The notes beneath the pieces were generated by a model. The model had not been told where the DNA came from and ran no database searches. It saw only the letters and a list, made by a program, of their open reading frames with translations. From Streptomyces sp. NBC_01428 (GTDB lineage: Bacteria > Actinomycetota > Actinomycetes > Streptomycetales > Streptomycetaceae), in the NCBI RefSeq assembly GCF_036231965.1, contig NZ_CP109499.1, forward strand, positions 4,092,001 to 4,156,000: 64,000 nucleotides of DNA, in the 5' to 3' direction. This document shows, one piece after another, positions 54,453-63,923 of the stretch (its first letter is position 1; every line of letters begins with the position of its first letter). The position numbers and the translations under genes are program-made.

Positions 54453-54868
54453 GCAACCGCTCCCCGTACACCCAAGAAAATGTCTGCCAATTCACGTGCC
54501 AAACTGGACACTTCGCCCCCGTGCCCCTTTACGGGACGTACCGCCCGACCTGGCCTGATAGCCAACGCTGGAGCGAGTGTCAGGCCATGGCACCGTATCA
54601 GCCGCACATAAGCCCCTCAAGGCGCGTCAAGACACCCGGAGAACAGCCGACTCGACGTTACCGACGCGCAACCACAGCCCCGCGGTTCCCTGTTGACCCC
54701 GGCGATCGAACCCCCCTCCGACCTGTGCGCCAGCGAATCCACCCCACCCCCTCCCGGGCCCCCCTCGTCACGGACCGTGCACGAGGCCTGCACGAGGTGC
54801 TCACGGGGAGAGCGGGCGGGGGTGGGGGTTTCAGCCACATGGGGGACGGGTCACCAGGGCGCGAGCGG
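54453..54868 (-). other. Upstream region of the Tad operon, 416 bases
   Basis: No gene is evident. Two TGCCAA copies lie 12 bases apart at 54485 and 54497, and TGCACGAGG is repeated at 54778-54802. The direct TGCCAA repeat close to the Tad operon start could be a binding site. No clear -35/-10 pair could be fixed. Confidence 0.35.
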
Positions 54869-55255
54869 TCAGTCCCGGAGGTCACTCCACGGAGCTTCCC
54901 TGACCGTGTCCCAATGCACCCAGTTCAGAGCACCACGCCATCCACTGCGCCCGGCGGCCCAGCCGAGTAACACCGGCGCGACGAGCTCGTCACCGCCGTG
55001 TTCCGCCGGAAGGTGCACTTCAGCGCGGTAGTGCGCTTCGGGTCCACCCTCTCTGTGCTCGATCACCATCGTGAGGTCGTCGTTGAGGGCCAATTGAAGG
55101 TACGTCTGTCCGTCGTCGCACTCAGCGGGCCGCTCCATGATCAGAAACCGACACCTCAGATTCAGCCCGGCGTACAGACGCTGGATCCTGTTCTCGTCGG
55201 GGTCGTCCCAGGCCTCACCGGTCTCGACGGTGACCCGCAGCCGCACATCAGCCAT
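54869..55255 (-). CDS. Small protein downstream of the RHS toxin, unknown
   Basis: 128 residues, overlapping the end of the preceding gene by eight bases. LQLALNDDLTMVIEHREG and LGWAAGRSGWRGALNWVHWD look like a small beta-rich protein of the kind often encoded behind Streptomyces toxins. I do not recognise the family. By position it may be a second immunity protein, or an unrelated cargo gene. Confidence 0.7.
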   Translation of the reverse strand: MADVRLRVTVETGEAWDDPDENRIQRLYAGLNLRCRFLIMERPAECDDGQTYLQLALNDDLTMVIEHREGGPEAHYRAEVHLPAEHGGDELVAPVLLGWAAGRSGWRGALNWVHWDTVREAPWSDLRD

Positions 55256-55988
55256 TCAACGCCTCTGCCGCAAACTGCAGCAGCTCTTCGAGCCCAAGAT
55301 GGCGCGCTCCCCCTTCACCCCCGAGAAGAAGCCAGCTCCCGTCCCACTCCACTCGGAAGTTCTGCCCGCGGAAATTCTCGAACTCGACGAAACTTCCGGG
55401 AGCACCGTCGAGCAATGTCAGCTCACGGTGGAGCGTCTTGGGCGCGACCAACACCCCATCCGGCCCATCCGTGCCACCTTTGGTCACCGTATTGTCGAAA
55501 CGCACCCTGAGGAACGGTGCCGGCGAGCGCTCGAGGTTGGCCGGAGTGAGAAATCGGATGAAACTCTCGCGAGCGTCTTCCAGCGAGTACCTGTCAGGGT
55601 GGGCGAACTCGCATTCATATCCAGGAAATACGGCCCAGGTCACTTTCTGTAGTTCCGGCTTCTGCACTTCGTGGTACCGATGAACTCCTGGACCGGCGAC
55701 CCCAAGCACATCGAACGCTCTACCCCGATGAGAGAAGCCGGGAATTGCAATCAGCGGAGCACCTGCTGCCACGATCTGAGGTCCCGACTCGCGAGCCGAC
55801 ACGAGGAGAGAACTCACCAAATCCTCATCGTACGAATCGCGCGCGTTCACCTGGAACAGGGTACGGCGATCCTGACTGAGCGCAGCTGCGAAATCGAGCC
55901 CCGGAACGGGTGACCAGTGCCAGGCCTCCGGCACCCCGGACAGCTCCTCGACACCCGGAAAATTTGAGACGATAGCGGCCGGATCCAT
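55248..55988 (-). CDS. Candidate immunity protein for the RHS toxin
   Basis: 246 residues, starting 11 bases after the RHS stop with GAGGGAGGGATCG before ATG 55988. No signal or membrane segment and no known family. It is acidic with a mixed alpha-beta pattern. GC is lower than in the trunk. Location right behind a toxin with a variable tip is the main reason to call it an immunity candidate. Confidence 0.7.
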   Translation of the reverse strand: MDPAAIVSNFPGVEELSGVPEAWHWSPVPGLDFAAALSQDRRTLFQVNARDSYDEDLVSSLLVSARESGPQIVAAGAPLIAIPGFSHRGRAFDVLGVAGPGVHRYHEVQKPELQKVTWAVFPGYECEFAHPDRYSLEDARESFIRFLTPANLERSPAPFLRVRFDNTVTKGGTDGPDGVLVAPKTLHRELTLLDGAPGSFVEFENFRGQNFRVEWDGSWLLLGGEGGARHLGLEELLQFAAEALNG

Positions 55989-55999
55989 CGATCCCTCCC

Positions 56000-56446
56000 T
56001 CAAGCACCCCTGCACGAATAATTCGGTCCGGTATCTTGCCGATACCGCGGCGCCCGCTGGCCGTCACGGCCATTATCTGCGCGCGTCATGGGCTCCATAT
56101 CGGTTGTGTCATTGTACCAAGTCTCCCGATCGGCATAACTGCTGTTATAGCCGGTCTCGTTGTAGTGCTCCACAACTCGCGGGTTATGGTCGTACGTCAG
56201 GATCGTCGAATCTCCCGGAATCACTTCACCCGCATTGTTACGCCAGGTGAGCTGATCCCTCGGAACACGGTTGTTATTCCGGTCCACGGGCCAGCCCCCC
56301 GCCGCGCGGCCCTCGTCGGTGAATCGCGTGACCATGTCTTCGTGCGTGGAATCCCAATAATTATGGGGATATTCCGAGGACCGGTTATGGGTGGTCGCGG
56401 GCGCATTCGGATCCACGGCATAGCGGCCGGTTGCGGGGTTGCGAAT
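56000..56446 (-). other. Low-GC variable tip of the RHS toxin
   Basis: This stretch encodes the last 148 residues after the RHS core motif DPLGL. Codons such as AAT, TAT, CAT and GAT are frequent, unlike the GC-rich trunk. This is the pattern expected of an exchangeable toxin cassette. Confidence 0.7.
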
Positions 56447-59400
56447 GAGCCCCAAGGGGTCCGTGAAAAGGAACGGATGAGACACATACGCGTAGTTATT
56501 GGGGCTCGGAGCGAGTCCCAACGGATCCGGGCTCACGTATCGCGCGTTCTCGGGGTCGTAGTACCGCGCGTAGTTGTAGTGCCAGCCGGTCTCAGGGTCC
56601 GCGTACTGTCCTGGAAACCTCAGAGGGCACTCCAGCCCTGGCCAGAAATCCGAGTCGGCCTCTACGGAGGAATGCTTCGTCCGGCCCCATAGCGTGCTGC
56701 TCCGCTGCCACGCCACGTTCCCGTCCCTGTCGACCAGTTCGGTCGGTGTGCCCACCGTGTCGCTGACGACGGCGTGGAAGCGGACACTTGCTTCATGTCG
56801 CTGACGGGAGGGGCCCTCGGCGGGCCGACGCGACGGCCCGTGGTCGAGCTGCGTCAGCGGTCGATAGGTGCCCGAGAAGTAGTCCCACGACGTTGCGTGA
56901 CCGGTTCCGTCTATCTGTTCCGCGACCCTGGTTCCGTCCCAGGTGAACTGGAGTTCCTCAACCACCGAACCGTCGGCCGCCAGACGTGCCTTACCCCTGC
57001 GCCGTCCCGTGGGGTCGTAGCGATAGCGCCACGTCGTGCCCTCGGGGGTGACGGTCGCGGTGAGTCTGTCCTCGGCGTCCCAGGCATACGTCGAGACGTG
57101 CCTCTGCCCGTTGAGCAACCGCTTCACTGTTCTTACGGGCCGCCCCTGTCGGTCGTACTCGTACGTCGTACGCCCGGACCTGATCAGCCGGTTGCCCGTG
57201 TACTGCCTCTCCGCCCGTGCCGGACTGTCCGTGGGTACGGATGACCTCTGAATGTTCCCGAGGTCGTCGTATGCGTACGTCTCCGTCCAGTCACGAGCAC
57301 GGATGGCTGTGACTCGGCCATCGCGGTCCACGTCAAACGCGCTTCGGCCCGTAGTGCGATCGTCGATCCCCGATGGAAGACCGTCGGCGCGATAGCTGAA
57401 GGAACGGTGCTGAATCGTCGTCTCGGCTGAAGGTCCCCTGCCGACGATGGACTGACCTGTGAGACGCCCAACAGCGTTCCAGGTCTGCCTCAGGTCGGCT
57501 CCGGGCCCCAGCCCGCGTCCCAGTTCCCGACCGAGGGCGTCAAAGGTGAACTCCATCAGGTGACCGGCCGCGTTCAGTGATTCCGGCCTGCCAACCGCGT
57601 CGTAACTCCAGGTGGAGACGATCCCGCTCGGGGTGCGCCGCTCGATGCGACGGCCCATGGCATCGAACGTGTAGGACGTCACTGCGCCGTCTATCGACTC
57701 CCGCACCAGGCGCCCGCCGGCGTCGTAGGCCCGCTCCAGGAGACTGTCGGCACCGACGGCTTGGAGGAGACGTCCCATGGGGTCGTAGACGAACGTGTTG
57801 CCCCCGTCGGCGCTCCGTTCTTCGACCACCCGGCCGAGTTCGTTCCGCGACAGAACGACCCGCTCTCCGGCACCATTGGTACGCGAGGCCAACCGTCCCG
57901 CCACGTCGTACGTGTACGTCAGCGTGCGACCCTCGAAGTCCGTCTCGGTGGTGAGCCGGTTCGTCTCGTCATAGGCGTAGTCCCATGACAGGCCCTGGGG
58001 ATTCGTCACCTTGATCAGATTCACCTGGGTGTCGTACGTGAACCGATACTCGGCACCCGTGGGATCGGTACGTACGACGGGCTGGTGGAATGGGCCCGTT
58101 CGCGTCGTGGACCGATTTCCAGCCGCGTCGACGTGGGCGACCAGGTTTCCTTCGCCGTCCCATTGCCAGCTCTCCTGGCTTCCATCCGCAGCTGTACGCC
58201 AGGCCGGGGCGCCCTCGACGGTCCATCCCATGAGCTCGACGTTGCCTGCGGCATCGACGGCGCGGACTATGCGACCGAACGCGTCCCGCTCCACGTGCGT
58301 CGTGTGTCCGAGTGCATCCGTCTCGGCGATCGACAGGCCCAGCGCGTCACACCTCGTGGTGCTGACGTGGCCCAGCGCATCGACCCATCCTGTCCGACGC
58401 CCCTGCCCGTCGTAGAGGTACCGCTGGGTGTTACCCGCCGGATCCGTGACACTGAGCCGATTACCTCGTACGTCGAAGACCTGACTCCACTCGGCACCGT
58501 CCGCCTCCACGACGCGAACCGGCAGGTTCAGCTCGTCGTACTCCATTGAGGTCTGCAGGCCGTCAGGCCGTGTGATGCCGGCGAGGTCTCCCCGCGCGTC
58601 ATACACGAACGAGGTGCGGCGACCCAGCTCATCGGTTCGGGACAGTGGTCGGTTGTAACGGTCCCACTCGGTGCGCACGGTACGGCTGAGCGGATCAGTG
58701 ACTTCCGTGCGCTGGAGGAGTTCGTTGTACCGGTGGAGAGTTGTGTGACCCAACGAGTTGGTGAATCGAGTCTCCCGAGCTTCCGTGTCGTACGCGATGG
58801 TGCAGTCGAGAAAACCACTCACGCCTTCGCCACGCGTGCATCGATCCTGCTCGTCGTATTCGTAGCGATACCAGGCCCCGGTCCGGTCGGTCCACGAGGT
58901 GATGCGTGCTCGGTCGTCGTAGGCGAGCCGGTAGGGCAGCCCGCTCGAATTGTGGATCTCGGTGAGGTTGCCGTCTGAATAGCCGAAGGCGAGAAGCGCC
59001 GTCCCTGTCTCTCCCCCTTCCGGATCCCTGAGGCGCAGGTTCACGACACGGCCTCCGGCTGTGTCGACATCCACGTGGTATCCACCGGAATGACGTACCG
59101 CGACAGGAGCGCCGTAGGGGTCGCGGTCGATGTCGATGCGGTGATCGTTGCGGTCCGACACGGCAGCCAACGGAAGAGTGAAGGCCTGCTCGGCGGAAAT
59201 CGGCTGAGCCACGGGGGCGAAATGCCGGACGTGACCGGACTCCGGATCCGTCACACGCAGCGGTGCATCCGGCCCTCCATCCCAGTCCAGCGGCCAGCGT
59301 GGTCCCTCCAACGGCATCACCGACGATCCCGGCGAGGGGACCGGGTACACCAGAATCATTCCGTCCTCGGCGGCGAACAGCGCGCCCTCGCTGTCGAGTT

Positions 59401-60640
59401 CGAGTCGTTCGTCCAGCGTTGACGCCCACGAAGGTCCGAACCACTGCCCAGAGGTGTAGGTGGACACGTGTGTGCGACGGAGCGCCAGCGGGAGAAGGGC
59501 CGGTAGCTGGACATCGGTGTGCTCCATGAACATCTCGCCGGACACCATGTCGACGGGATCGCCACCCTCACAACGCCCCTTGGCCGGCTTGCTCCTTGCC
59601 ACGGCGTCGTCGGCTTCTCTTCTCAGCCCCTTCCCGAAACCCTTCACCATGGCCTTGAGCCCGCCCTTGCCCAAGGTCTTCATGCCTTTGGCGAGTTTGC
59701 CCAGGGACGTGATGCCCTTGCCGCCGGGTATGCAGTCGAGGGCGGCGAAGGCGACGTCCAGTAGACCGGCTTGGCCCTTGCGATATTTGTTGAGGGTGTC
59801 CGCCAGGACGACCAGGGCGGCGATCAGCACGATCGCACCGAGGATCGGCCCTCCGATGATCATCGCGATGATGCCGAGCACGGCGACGACGACCTTGCAC
59901 ACCGCGACGATGGTGTCCCAGTTGTCGGAGAACCAGTCCCCGACCTCCTCCCACCACTTCCGGTTGTGAATCCCCGCATCCGACGCCTCGTCGATCTTCG
60001 ACTTCGCGTCCCGCGCCGCCTCCTCCCGCATCGCGCGGGCATCCGCAGCCATCTTCTTCGCCGCATCCAGCGCATTGCTCGCCGTCGTCACATCCGACTG
60101 AGCACTCTCATGCGCCGACTTCGCATGCTGGGCATCCCGCGTCGCAGCGCGCACCTTCGCCTCGTCCGGCTTCTCAGCACCGCTCTTGCTACCGGTCGGA
60201 TCGTCCTTGTACTTGTCCGCTTCCTTGCCGGCCCGCGCCACCCACGAATCAGCCGACGACAAACGCGACTTCGCCGACGTCAGATCGGACTGCGCATCCC
60301 GCCCCTTCGCCAACGCCTTGTCCGCCAGCGCCTGCGCCCGCTCCAACTTCGGCCAGTACGCAGCCAGGGCATCCCCCGCCATCTCGTACGACTTCTTCAA
60401 CTTCTTCAACTGCTTCGGCACACCGGCGAACTCGTCCTGAAAAGCCTTCGCCGACTTCCCCGCCCACTGCAGAACCGTGTCCTCGGCCGCCATCCCCTTG
60501 ATCAGACGCAGCGCATCACCCACGTCATCGGCGAAGTCATGCAGATTCCTGGAGAGATGCCGCACCCGATCCGGATCACCCGGCGTCGGATCCCTCTCCA
60601 GATCCAGCACATGCCAGTCACCCGGCCGATTCCCTGCCAT
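56000..60640 (-). CDS. RHS-repeat toxin with WXG-like trunk and HNH-like nuclease tip
   Basis: 1546 residues. Residues 1-330 share the trunk of the toxin at 44093 (DWHVLDLERDPTPGDPDRVRHLSRNLHDFADDV; KLKKLKKSY; ASDAGIHNRKWWEE; helices about 240-285). An RHS-entry domain (DPVDMVSGEMFMEHTDVQLP) follows, then YD/RHS repeats (about 520-1300) and the core RYYDPENARYVSPDPLGLAP... DPLGLI, where RHS proteins cut off their tip. The tip (about 1399-1546) has LTYDHNPRVVEHYNETGYN and PMTRADNGRDG, like DH-x-P-V-x-H/N of HNH/endonuclease VII-fold toxins. The tip has clearly lower GC. ATG 60640 has GGGGG eight bases upstream. Confidence 0.88.
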   Translation of the reverse strand: MAGNRPGDWHVLDLERDPTPGDPDRVRHLSRNLHDFADDVGDALRLIKGMAAEDTVLQWAGKSAKAFQDEFAGVPKQLKKLKKSYEMAGDALAAYWPKLERAQALADKALAKGRDAQSDLTSAKSRLSSADSWVARAGKEADKYKDDPTGSKSGAEKPDEAKVRAATRDAQHAKSAHESAQSDVTTASNALDAAKKMAADARAMREEAARDAKSKIDEASDAGIHNRKWWEEVGDWFSDNWDTIVAVCKVVVAVLGIIAMIIGGPILGAIVLIAALVVLADTLNKYRKGQAGLLDVAFAALDCIPGGKGITSLGKLAKGMKTLGKGGLKAMVKGFGKGLRREADDAVARSKPAKGRCEGGDPVDMVSGEMFMEHTDVQLPALLPLALRRTHVSTYTSGQWFGPSWASTLDERLELDSEGALFAAEDGMILVYPVPSPGSSVMPLEGPRWPLDWDGGPDAPLRVTDPESGHVRHFAPVAQPISAEQAFTLPLAAVSDRNDHRIDIDRDPYGAPVAVRHSGGYHVDVDTAGGRVVNLRLRDPEGGETGTALLAFGYSDGNLTEIHNSSGLPYRLAYDDRARITSWTDRTGAWYRYEYDEQDRCTRGEGVSGFLDCTIAYDTEARETRFTNSLGHTTLHRYNELLQRTEVTDPLSRTVRTEWDRYNRPLSRTDELGRRTSFVYDARGDLAGITRPDGLQTSMEYDELNLPVRVVEADGAEWSQVFDVRGNRLSVTDPAGNTQRYLYDGQGRRTGWVDALGHVSTTRCDALGLSIAETDALGHTTHVERDAFGRIVRAVDAAGNVELMGWTVEGAPAWRTAADGSQESWQWDGEGNLVAHVDAAGNRSTTRTGPFHQPVVRTDPTGAEYRFTYDTQVNLIKVTNPQGLSWDYAYDETNRLTTETDFEGRTLTYTYDVAGRLASRTNGAGERVVLSRNELGRVVEERSADGGNTFVYDPMGRLLQAVGADSLLERAYDAGGRLVRESIDGAVTSYTFDAMGRRIERRTPSGIVSTWSYDAVGRPESLNAAGHLMEFTFDALGRELGRGLGPGADLRQTWNAVGRLTGQSIVGRGPSAETTIQHRSFSYRADGLPSGIDDRTTGRSAFDVDRDGRVTAIRARDWTETYAYDDLGNIQRSSVPTDSPARAERQYTGNRLIRSGRTTYEYDRQGRPVRTVKRLLNGQRHVSTYAWDAEDRLTATVTPEGTTWRYRYDPTGRRRGKARLAADGSVVEELQFTWDGTRVAEQIDGTGHATSWDYFSGTYRPLTQLDHGPSRRPAEGPSRQRHEASVRFHAVVSDTVGTPTELVDRDGNVAWQRSSTLWGRTKHSSVEADSDFWPGLECPLRFPGQYADPETGWHYNYARYYDPENARYVSPDPLGLAPSPNNYAYVSHPFLFTDPLGLIRNPATGRYAVDPNAPATTHNRSSEYPHNYWDSTHEDMVTRFTDEGRAAGGWPVDRNNNRVPRDQLTWRNNAGEVIPGDSTILTYDHNPRVVEHYNETGYNSSYADRETWYNDTTDMEPMTRADNGRDGQRAPRYRQDTGPNYSCRGA

Positions 60641-60768
60641 GCCGCAACCCCCGTGACAGCAACACCACCAACGACACCAACAACACCCGTATGCATGAGC
60701 GAAGTTACTGGATGTGTGCGAGGCGAGGAAGGGACGTCGGGGCGGACCCGGGGGTGGCGGCCGGGGCG

Positions 60769-61416
60769 TTACGCCGCGAAGCGGAAGGTGGAGGTGATGG
60801 CGTCGAAGATGTCGAAGAAAGAGTCGGCGAGGTCGAGGACCTGGCTGCTCCCGGCGACGAGCGCGACCTTGCCCTCCTGGCCGGGCACGGGGATGAACGT
60901 CTGCATGAGGACGGCACGGATCGTGCGCTGAAGGCTGTCGTCCGGTACGGCGATGTCCTCGATCCCGTACGTCCGCGCGGCGGGACCGACGCCGGGTATC
61001 TCGACGGTCGTCACCTTGCGCCAGGCGTCCCCCTCCTTCTTGGCCTCCCGCACCGCGAGTTGGCCGGCGATGGCCTGCGGGTCGGTGGAGAGCGGCTCGC
61101 CGGTCTGCGAGCGCCCGCCGACGATCGACACCGTGACCGATCCGGTGATCGGGGTGTCACCACCGAACGACTCCGCCATGCAGCCGCAGTACAGGGCACC
61201 GGACTTCCAGGCGTCGGCGGCGGCCTTGCGCAGGAAGGCGGTGTAGGTGTCGCGGTACTGCGCCAACTCCGGCCGCTCGTCGATCCGTTCGCTGACCATC
61301 CGCCGTATGGAGTCGTCCCGCGACTCCGGCCGCACGTCGAACTCCCACCACGACTCCGGCACCTTGATCCGGAATCCGCCGCGCTCGATGGTGAGCGTCT
61401 CCATGTAGCGGGCCAT
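60769..61416 (-). CDS. SWWEFD-motif protein, paralogue of the gene at 46597
   Basis: 215 residues. Contains FRIKVPESWWEFDVRPESRD, SGALYCGCMAES, TTVEIPGVGPAARTYGIEDI and the final VALVAGSSQVLDLADSFFDIFDAITSTFRF, aligned along their whole length with the protein at 46597-47226. GGGGGACACAGCC precedes ATG 61416. It is the first gene of the RHS module, with 128 bases to the toxin start. No signal peptide. A chaperone (Eag/DUF1795-like) role for the toxin trunk with its membrane helices is inferred from the outline and linkage. Confidence 0.72.
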   Translation of the reverse strand: MARYMETLTIERGGFRIKVPESWWEFDVRPESRDDSIRRMVSERIDERPELAQYRDTYTAFLRKAAADAWKSGALYCGCMAESFGGDTPITGSVTVSIVGGRSQTGEPLSTDPQAIAGQLAVREAKKEGDAWRKVTTVEIPGVGPAARTYGIEDIAVPDDSLQRTIRAVLMQTFIPVPGQEGKVALVAGSSQVLDLADSFFDIFDAITSTFRFAA

Positions 61417-61881
61417 GGCTGTGTCCCCCGGGGTCGTGGTCGATCGTTCGTCGTTCACCGTTCGCCGTGACCGGCGCCCGTTCGCCACTCTGTTCGGACC
61501 GGCGGCTTGGGTCAGGGTACGAGGTGGGGATCGGGCGGGGGTGGGAGGCGTACGAGTCGAGCCACCGGGGCGGGCCGCCTTGACGTAGCCGGTGCTCACT
61601 CCTGCGAAGGGGGCGACGCTCACGGGCGGGGCCCGGCACCCGGGCGGCGGCTCCGGACCCCGCCCGCCGGCCGTGTCGAGAGCGTGGCGGATCTGTGGAG
61701 GGATCACGCAGTTGACGCACGGTGGGCCGCTCGGAGCTGGGAAGACGCCCAGATGGCTGTCAATTGCCCCCGTTCATCCCCATCCCCGGGGAAGTACCTC
61801 CTGGCGAAACCAACAGCCCCACGGATACCGTCGTTGCCCTTGACTGACTTGGTTGAACTGATGTCTCACGGGGAGTCCACT
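61417..61881. other. Divergent intergenic region, 465 bases
   Basis: Separates the SWWEFD gene from the lipoprotein gene. It contains repeated CGTTCG near 61445-61490 and no convincing gene. A TTGACT near 61841 may belong to a promoter for the lipoprotein gene; no clear -10 is seen. Confidence 0.35.
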
Positions 61882-62538
61882 GTGAAGCGCCGCTCTTTGC
61901 CCGTTGCTGCCGCGTTCGCCGCGACCGCGGCACTCCTGCTGACAGCCTGCGGCAGCGGGGACGACAGCTCGAAGGGGAATGACAAGATCGCGGGGGCGGA
62001 TTCCGGTGCCACGGCATCCGCCGCTTCCCCTAGCGCGAGCAGCACAACCGGCGCCGATCGCCCCGAAATCACCTTGCCCAACGGGGTGAAGGACGAGTTC
62101 GAGAGCTGGAAGACGGGCGACGCGACGAAGGACGCAGTCCTCGCCGACGCCGGCCACGCCCAGACGGCTACGAACGACGCCATCATCAAGGGCACATCCG
62201 ACACCCCTGGCATGACCTTCTACTACAAGGGCAAAGCCCTGACATCGTCTACCCAGTGGGTGCAGAAGTGGTTGGACGCAGGCATCACCTACACCGGAAC
62301 CACGCGCTACTACCGGCCGAAGGTCGAAATCTTCGACAACAAGTCTGCGGGCGTTTCGTACTGCGCAGATGAAAGCAAGGCATACAACCAGGACCGAAAG
62401 ACGAAGAAGGTCGACAGGTCCTCAGCCGGCAAGGACGGGTTCGTTCTGTACAACACGCGCCTGGAGAAGAACGGTGCGGGTGTCTGGCAGACCTCGGACG
62501 GTACCTCGGTGCGGGGGAGCAAGACATGCGTTCAGTGA
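61882..62538 (+). CDS. Lipoprotein of unknown function
   Basis: 218 residues from GTG 61882, which has GGGGAG six bases before; ATG 61861 is a weaker alternative. A clear lipobox, LLLTACGSGDD, puts the lipid-attached Cys near residue 23. A Ser/Ala/Thr linker leads to a globular domain with LPNGVKDEFESWKTGDATKDAVLADAG and a later conserved YCADESKAYNQ. The Cys residues near the end could form a disulfide. The family is unknown. It overlaps the next gene by 13 bases, so the two are coupled. It is exported and membrane-anchored on the outside. Confidence 0.8.
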   Translation: MKRRSLPVAAAFAATAALLLTACGSGDDSSKGNDKIAGADSGATASAASPSASSTTGADRPEITLPNGVKDEFESWKTGDATKDAVLADAGHAQTATNDAIIKGTSDTPGMTFYYKGKALTSSTQWVQKWLDAGITYTGTTRYYRPKVEIFDNKSAGVSYCADESKAYNQDRKTKKVDRSSAGKDGFVLYNTRLEKNGAGVWQTSDGTSVRGSKTCVQ

Positions 62539-63569
62539 TCCGGACGCGCACGCTCACCGCCGGAGCGCTCACGATCGTCTGCCTGCTCTGTGCGCCAGAT
62601 GTCGCCTTCGCCGCCAAGGGCCCTGGAGGCTCTCAGTTCGATGTGGAAGGCAACAACCAGAAGGACAGCGGTAAGACCCTGGAGTCTCGGATCGTCTTCA
62701 GCGGCTCAGTAGGCGATACAAAGGGCGCGCATTCCGGCGGTTTCGCCCCTGTGGGGAACTGGTCTCCGCCTGCCTGTTGGTACGAGCCCAAGTGGTCGCC
62801 GGCTGAGTTCGCCGAGCAGTTCCAGAAGGACTGGGACATCCCCAATGCCAGTGGCGTTGGTGAGGCGTACAACCTCGCCAAGGAGCATTACAAGAACGGC
62901 GAGCCCTACAAGGACTTCAACAAGTCCCAGACAGGTAAGGGCATGTGGTGGGACGCCGTCCGCGACAAGGACCGCGAGGAGTCTGGCGATCCCGCCGCCT
63001 TCGCCTGCGACACGGCCACCTTCTGGGTGGAGAACGGCCGCACGCCGAACGTGAAGAATGCTGTGACGCCGGAGATCCTTGCCCAACTCGCCTACAGCAG
63101 GATCAAGGTTCCCGACACCAAAGTCACCCTCGCCCCCAAGAACGTCACCAAGGTCAACCTCCCCACTTGGGCCTGGCTCGACAAGGCGACGTTCAAGGAG
63201 GTCTCCGTCACCGCGGCTCTCGACGTCGCCGGGCTCAACATCTCCGCGACGACCACCGCGAAGCCCGCCTCGCTGAAACTGGAGCCGGGTACGGCCGACG
63301 CCGAGACCTTCCCCGCTTCGGGCGAGTGCCAGTTGAACGACGACGACTCGATCGGTGCGCCGTTCGCCAAGGGCAAGGCCCACGAGACACCGCCCTGCGG
63401 CATCAAGTACCTGCGCTCGTCGGGCAACGGGACGTACCAGCTCAGGGCGACCATCACCTGGGACGTGAACTGGACCGGCAGCGGCGGCGCGGGCGGAGAC
63501 CTGCCCGACGGCACCTTCGGGACGACCCAGGACGTGACCGTCCAGGAGATCCAGTCCGTCAACCGTTGA
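62526..63569 (+). CDS. Exported protein of unknown function
   Basis: 347 residues. A signal peptide (LTAGALTIVCLLCAPDVAFAAKG) is likely cut after AFA. The mature part has Trp/Cys-rich segments (FAPVGNWSPPACWYEPKW; FACDTATFWVEN) and a beta-rich C-terminal half with strands such as KVTLAPKNVTKVNLPTWAWLD and TYQLRATITWDVNWTGSGGAGG. No catalytic motif is recognised. It overlaps the lipoprotein gene by 13 bases and precedes a WXG-like gene, so the three may work together, for example in export of a WXG partner. Confidence 0.75.
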   Translation: MRSVIRTRTLTAGALTIVCLLCAPDVAFAAKGPGGSQFDVEGNNQKDSGKTLESRIVFSGSVGDTKGAHSGGFAPVGNWSPPACWYEPKWSPAEFAEQFQKDWDIPNASGVGEAYNLAKEHYKNGEPYKDFNKSQTGKGMWWDAVRDKDREESGDPAAFACDTATFWVENGRTPNVKNAVTPEILAQLAYSRIKVPDTKVTLAPKNVTKVNLPTWAWLDKATFKEVSVTAALDVAGLNISATTTAKPASLKLEPGTADAETFPASGECQLNDDDSIGAPFAKGKAHETPPCGIKYLRSSGNGTYQLRATITWDVNWTGSGGAGGDLPDGTFGTTQDVTVQEIQSVNR

Positions 63570-63923
63570 TGGAGTGCGGGGGCCTGCTCCGAGCCGACCA
63601 CATGGAGCGGGCCCCTACCTGCGACGACGGGGCGTTTCGCCCAGAGGCCGCGGACTCGCATCACGTCGGAGACGACATCCCACTTCGCGATCCGGAATCA
63701 CGGAAAGATCACCACATCACCAAGTCGATGCAAACTCAGGCCCATGCGCATCCCAAACAACATCGCACCCTGTCCCACGCTGTTTGCGTGCAGACGCCAG
63801 TAAGTAGGATCGCCGCGGTGATCGTCACATCCGAAGGTGCCGGGCTCCATCGACACCTCCGCCGCGAGATCTGTGCGGACCTGTCCAGGCGATCCCTTCA
63901 CGGACGCAACGGGGGCGACCATC
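63570..63923 (+). other. Intergenic region with terminator, 354 bases
   Basis: Between the exported protein and the WXG-like gene. Apart from the hairpin at 63579-63615 it contains no gene; the part after 63700 is AT-rich for this genome and probably holds the promoter of the next gene. Confidence 0.45.
63579..63615 (+). terminator. Hairpin after the exported-protein gene
   Basis: GGGGCCTGCTCC pairs with GGAGCGGGCCCC (one U-G) around a 13-base loop, nine bases after the stop. Confidence 0.55.

Noticed and set aside
54335..54970. Plus-strand open frame across the Tad promoter region
   Set aside because: Composition without third-position GC bias, overlapping the CpaB-like gene start; no recognisable protein.
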